This document shows positions 61,713-64,000 of a stretch of 64,000 nucleotides of DNA, piece after piece. The notes under the pieces were generated by a model, which searched no databases, had not been told where the DNA came from, and saw only the letters and a list, made by a program, of their open reading frames with translations. Position 1 is the stretch's first letter. Each line of letters begins with the position of its first letter. A program made the translations under genes and the position numbers. The DNA comes from Epiperipatus broadwayi (lineage: Eukaryota; Onychophora; Udeonychophora; Euonychophora; Peripatidae): positions 6,185,230-6,249,229 of the forward strand of contig JAQFVV010006215.1 of NCBI GenBank assembly GCA_028023455.1. Reading direction: 5' to 3'.

Positions 61713-61818
61713 CCTGATGAGGACTGTCAAGAGGTCAGCAACAGCTGCTTTACAAGCAGTTATCCCAGGTTAGCGGGTTCACTTCCCAACTGATGCTATG
61801 ACCCATTAGAAAAAAAAT
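61713..61818 (+). mobile_element. tRNA-derived SINE, copy 3 (intronic)
   Basis: TGTCAAGAGGTCAGCA (A-box region), B box GGTTCACTTCC (61776-61786), the end CTGATGCTATGAC and then an A-rich tail. It lies in the intron between the two plus-strand exons. Target duplication is unclear (CCTGATGAGG before, CCTGAGGG after). Confidence 0.8.
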
Positions 61819-61887
61819 CACCTGAGGGCCATCCACGTGTGCATTCCACATTCTAATGTCACAAACTAACAATTTTTTCTTTTACAG

Positions 61888-61935
61888 CCCTCTAAGATCA
61901 GGGAGAAACAAGAAACTTTTAACTATTTTATTTAA
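61888..61935 (+). CDS. terminal exon of an unrecognised gene
   Basis: Acceptor AATTTTTTCTTTTACAG, then CCC TCT AAG in the phase left by the exon at 61166-61320, 15 codons (PSKIREKQETFNYFI) and TAA. The joined C-terminus is 66 residues in the window. The intron (567 bp) contains SINE copy 3. AATAAA-like signals occur downstream near 62287. The match of phase and strong splice sites supports the pairing, but there is no family match. Confidence 0.45.
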   Translation, partial: PSKIREKQETFNYFI

Positions 61936-64000
61936 GTTATTGGATTGCAAAAAATTGCCAGAAATAATGAGACAACTTTAGTTAATTGCTTTATAAATTA
62001 AAGTAACTTAAACTTTTTAAATATTATTATTTTATTTTAATTTATGTACAGATATTGTATATGGTGGTGTAATGCTTAAATATTTTAAAACAATATTAGA
62101 CAACTCCTAATGTAGAATATTATTATCACTAGTTGTTTGTGAATGGATCCCAATTTACTGCATAGACTCCTAATGCCATTCTAAAACTAAATGACTCTGC
62201 CAAATGAGGATATACAGTATTATAAATGAAGAATATTTTAACAAATGACTGTTGTGAGCAATTCCAGGCTATGATATTAGCAAGAAATAAAATAATTAAA
62301 AAATACAGGAAATCATATCTGTTCTACAGGGCAAATACATGTGTAAATTATACACATACAGTAGAAATTAAACTTCTACCGCATACTACTTCTTAGAATA
62401 TTTTGTATAGTATATTAGTGATGCAGTCATAAATGTATCACTTCAAGACATATGAAATAAAATAGATAATATATGATAGGAATTGTTCATCTACTGCACA
62501 TCACTGTTTAAACAAAATAATGACTGTTAGGGAGAGGAATTTTCAAATGTTGTTACAATCATTTCACTAATTCATCACATAAGAATAAGTTTCAGATGTA
62601 ACAAACATAACCTGAATTGACAGATTGACACTCATCTATTTTTATCAATTATATCATCTCTACTCAAACTGACATCTATTCAATATAATCTTAATCTAAC
62701 TTATCTATGTGGTGTCACTGACATCCATAATTTATAAATTTACTTCTTTAACATATTATTATTAAGTAAGTAAAGTGGAAGTTACTGATTTAATTAACAT
62801 ACAAACATTATATAGTATGATAAGAGATTGCAATTACAAGCTAATTATCTTTTATAAAATAATTTTATACAATTATCACTGACTAAATTGTTGCGTAATA
62901 AATAGAACAAACTACAATCTCTTATTATATCTGCCCATAAACATATTAAATAAATAACTATTAACATATTTAATTAGATAGGAGATAAATAATAATTAAT
63001 CAAAGATTAATTTAAGGTTCATACTTAATCTTTCATTGTCAAAGATTCCCATTCAGTCTTTTTGAACCATGGCTATAGTGGAAGGTTTAAGTCATAGTTC
63101 AGATTTTAATAGAATGATTTGGCAGTGATTTCATCTTGGCTTAACAGCTGGTTTTTCTGTAGCACTGGATATCAGACTTACTCATTGCAGATGGATACGT
63201 AGCAACATGTTCATAGGGTTTCTTTACTTGCTGATAGCTTCATTTGGGGACTCAGCGATGGGTTTTCAGCTTGTCCTCTACAAGCAAATAACAGCTACTC
63301 TTGCATTGTAGATCTGGAAAAACACAAATAATAATAATAATCCTAATAACAGCATATGGAGAATATTGGAAGCAGAATAGAATCCTGGAAACAGACAAGA
63401 ATTAATGAAAGCAGAATAATAATACGAGAATGTAATTTCCAGCACTATTTATATGGTTTGGAGTTATCTTATCTATAAAATTCAGATTCATCACTCATCT
63501 TTTAAATCCTTTGATCTATTGGCTATAGATAATTCCAGAGAATCCACTGCTTATTTGCCCAATACTATATTTACAAGCTCTTATCTTTGAGCCAGGATAA
63601 CAGCCCTTTTAATTAAATCATGTCGGAAATCTCCTTAATTAATCCCGATTTGTTTACAAGTATTTTAATTACTTTTTCTTAGAATGTCATTTCCACTTTT
63701 AATTAAAGAAAATACCTTTTTCTTTTAACCTACTTTTAAGCTAAATTTAGAATTAATTAGCTTTTACAACTTTTTAGAAAATATTTCATTTAATTTGATT
63801 TAATGAAATAACTATAATTACTATACTGTATACATTTGTCTGCATTCACAATATATATTTAATTTTTATTTATTAAAATGTATTAAGTTTTACTTTCAAA
63901 TTTTGTTCATAATTGTTAACATTACGACATGAAGCATATAGATGTATGCATAAATATAGCTTCAATATTTCCATTCATACATGAACTCATTATATAGTCT
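61936..64000. other. 3' flank, AT-rich, no further gene seen
   Basis: Probable 3' untranslated and intergenic sequence. A GC-richer stretch at 63040-63310 has a short open plus-strand frame (LTAGFSVALDIRLTH onward) without recognisable domains. No tRNA or inverted repeats noticed. Confidence 0.5.

Overview
The window looks like nuclear DNA of an AT-rich invertebrate animal. It is very AT-rich by eye, with long introns, GT/AG splice sites, tRNA-derived SINEs, RTE-type and other non-LTR retrotransposon fragments, Penelope-like (PLE) fragments, hAT and pogo-like DNA transposons, and many inverted-repeat elements. There are no bacterial operons. The species cannot be told from what I see.

Host genes are sparse and partial. 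On the minus strand, a first coding exon (34126-34228) splices in phase, across a ~14.6 kb intron, to a 648-bp proline/serine/asparagine-rich exon (18886-19533). That is the N-terminal ~250 residues of a low-complexity protein, reminiscent of but not proven to be Sec24, and its 3' exons were not identified with confidence. On the plus strand, two exons (61166-61320 and 61888-61935) make a plausible C-terminus of an unrecognised gene.

Region by region. 1-2.8 kb: AT-rich, one weak exon candidate. 2.8-7.7 kb: an inverted-repeat composite that encloses an open RTE endonuclease ORF and is split by a 3.04 kb insertion, which itself carries five interspersed hairpin motifs. 8.5-10.6 kb: three palindromic elements and a SINE. 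13.5-18.5 kb: a PLE graveyard with a GIY-YIG endonuclease remnant, head-to-head dead reverse-transcriptase copies forming a ~1 kb palindrome, and a 2.7 kb insertion. 18.9-34.2 kb: the minus-strand gene, whose intron holds a decayed LINE RT, a diverged direct repeat pair and two copies of a palindromic element. 35.4-61 kb: a large diverged block present three times in the same orientation (A 35.4-43.9, B 43.9-51.1, C 57.6-61.0). Comparing A, B and C gives natural empty sites that date and delimit several insertions: a LINE fragment, two foldback elements and a 1.93 kb TIR element in A, a pogo-like element and a hAT in B, and a SINE in C. 52.3-53.0 kb: an RTE reverse-transcriptase 3' end. 55.2-55.7 kb: a hAT MITE. 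61-64 kb: the plus-strand gene end and an intronic SINE.

No functional pathway is encoded here as a unit. The main interest is the mobile-element biology: recurrent inverted (foldback) architectures, several with motifs like those of PLE termini, and a triplicated block that works as an insertion recorder.
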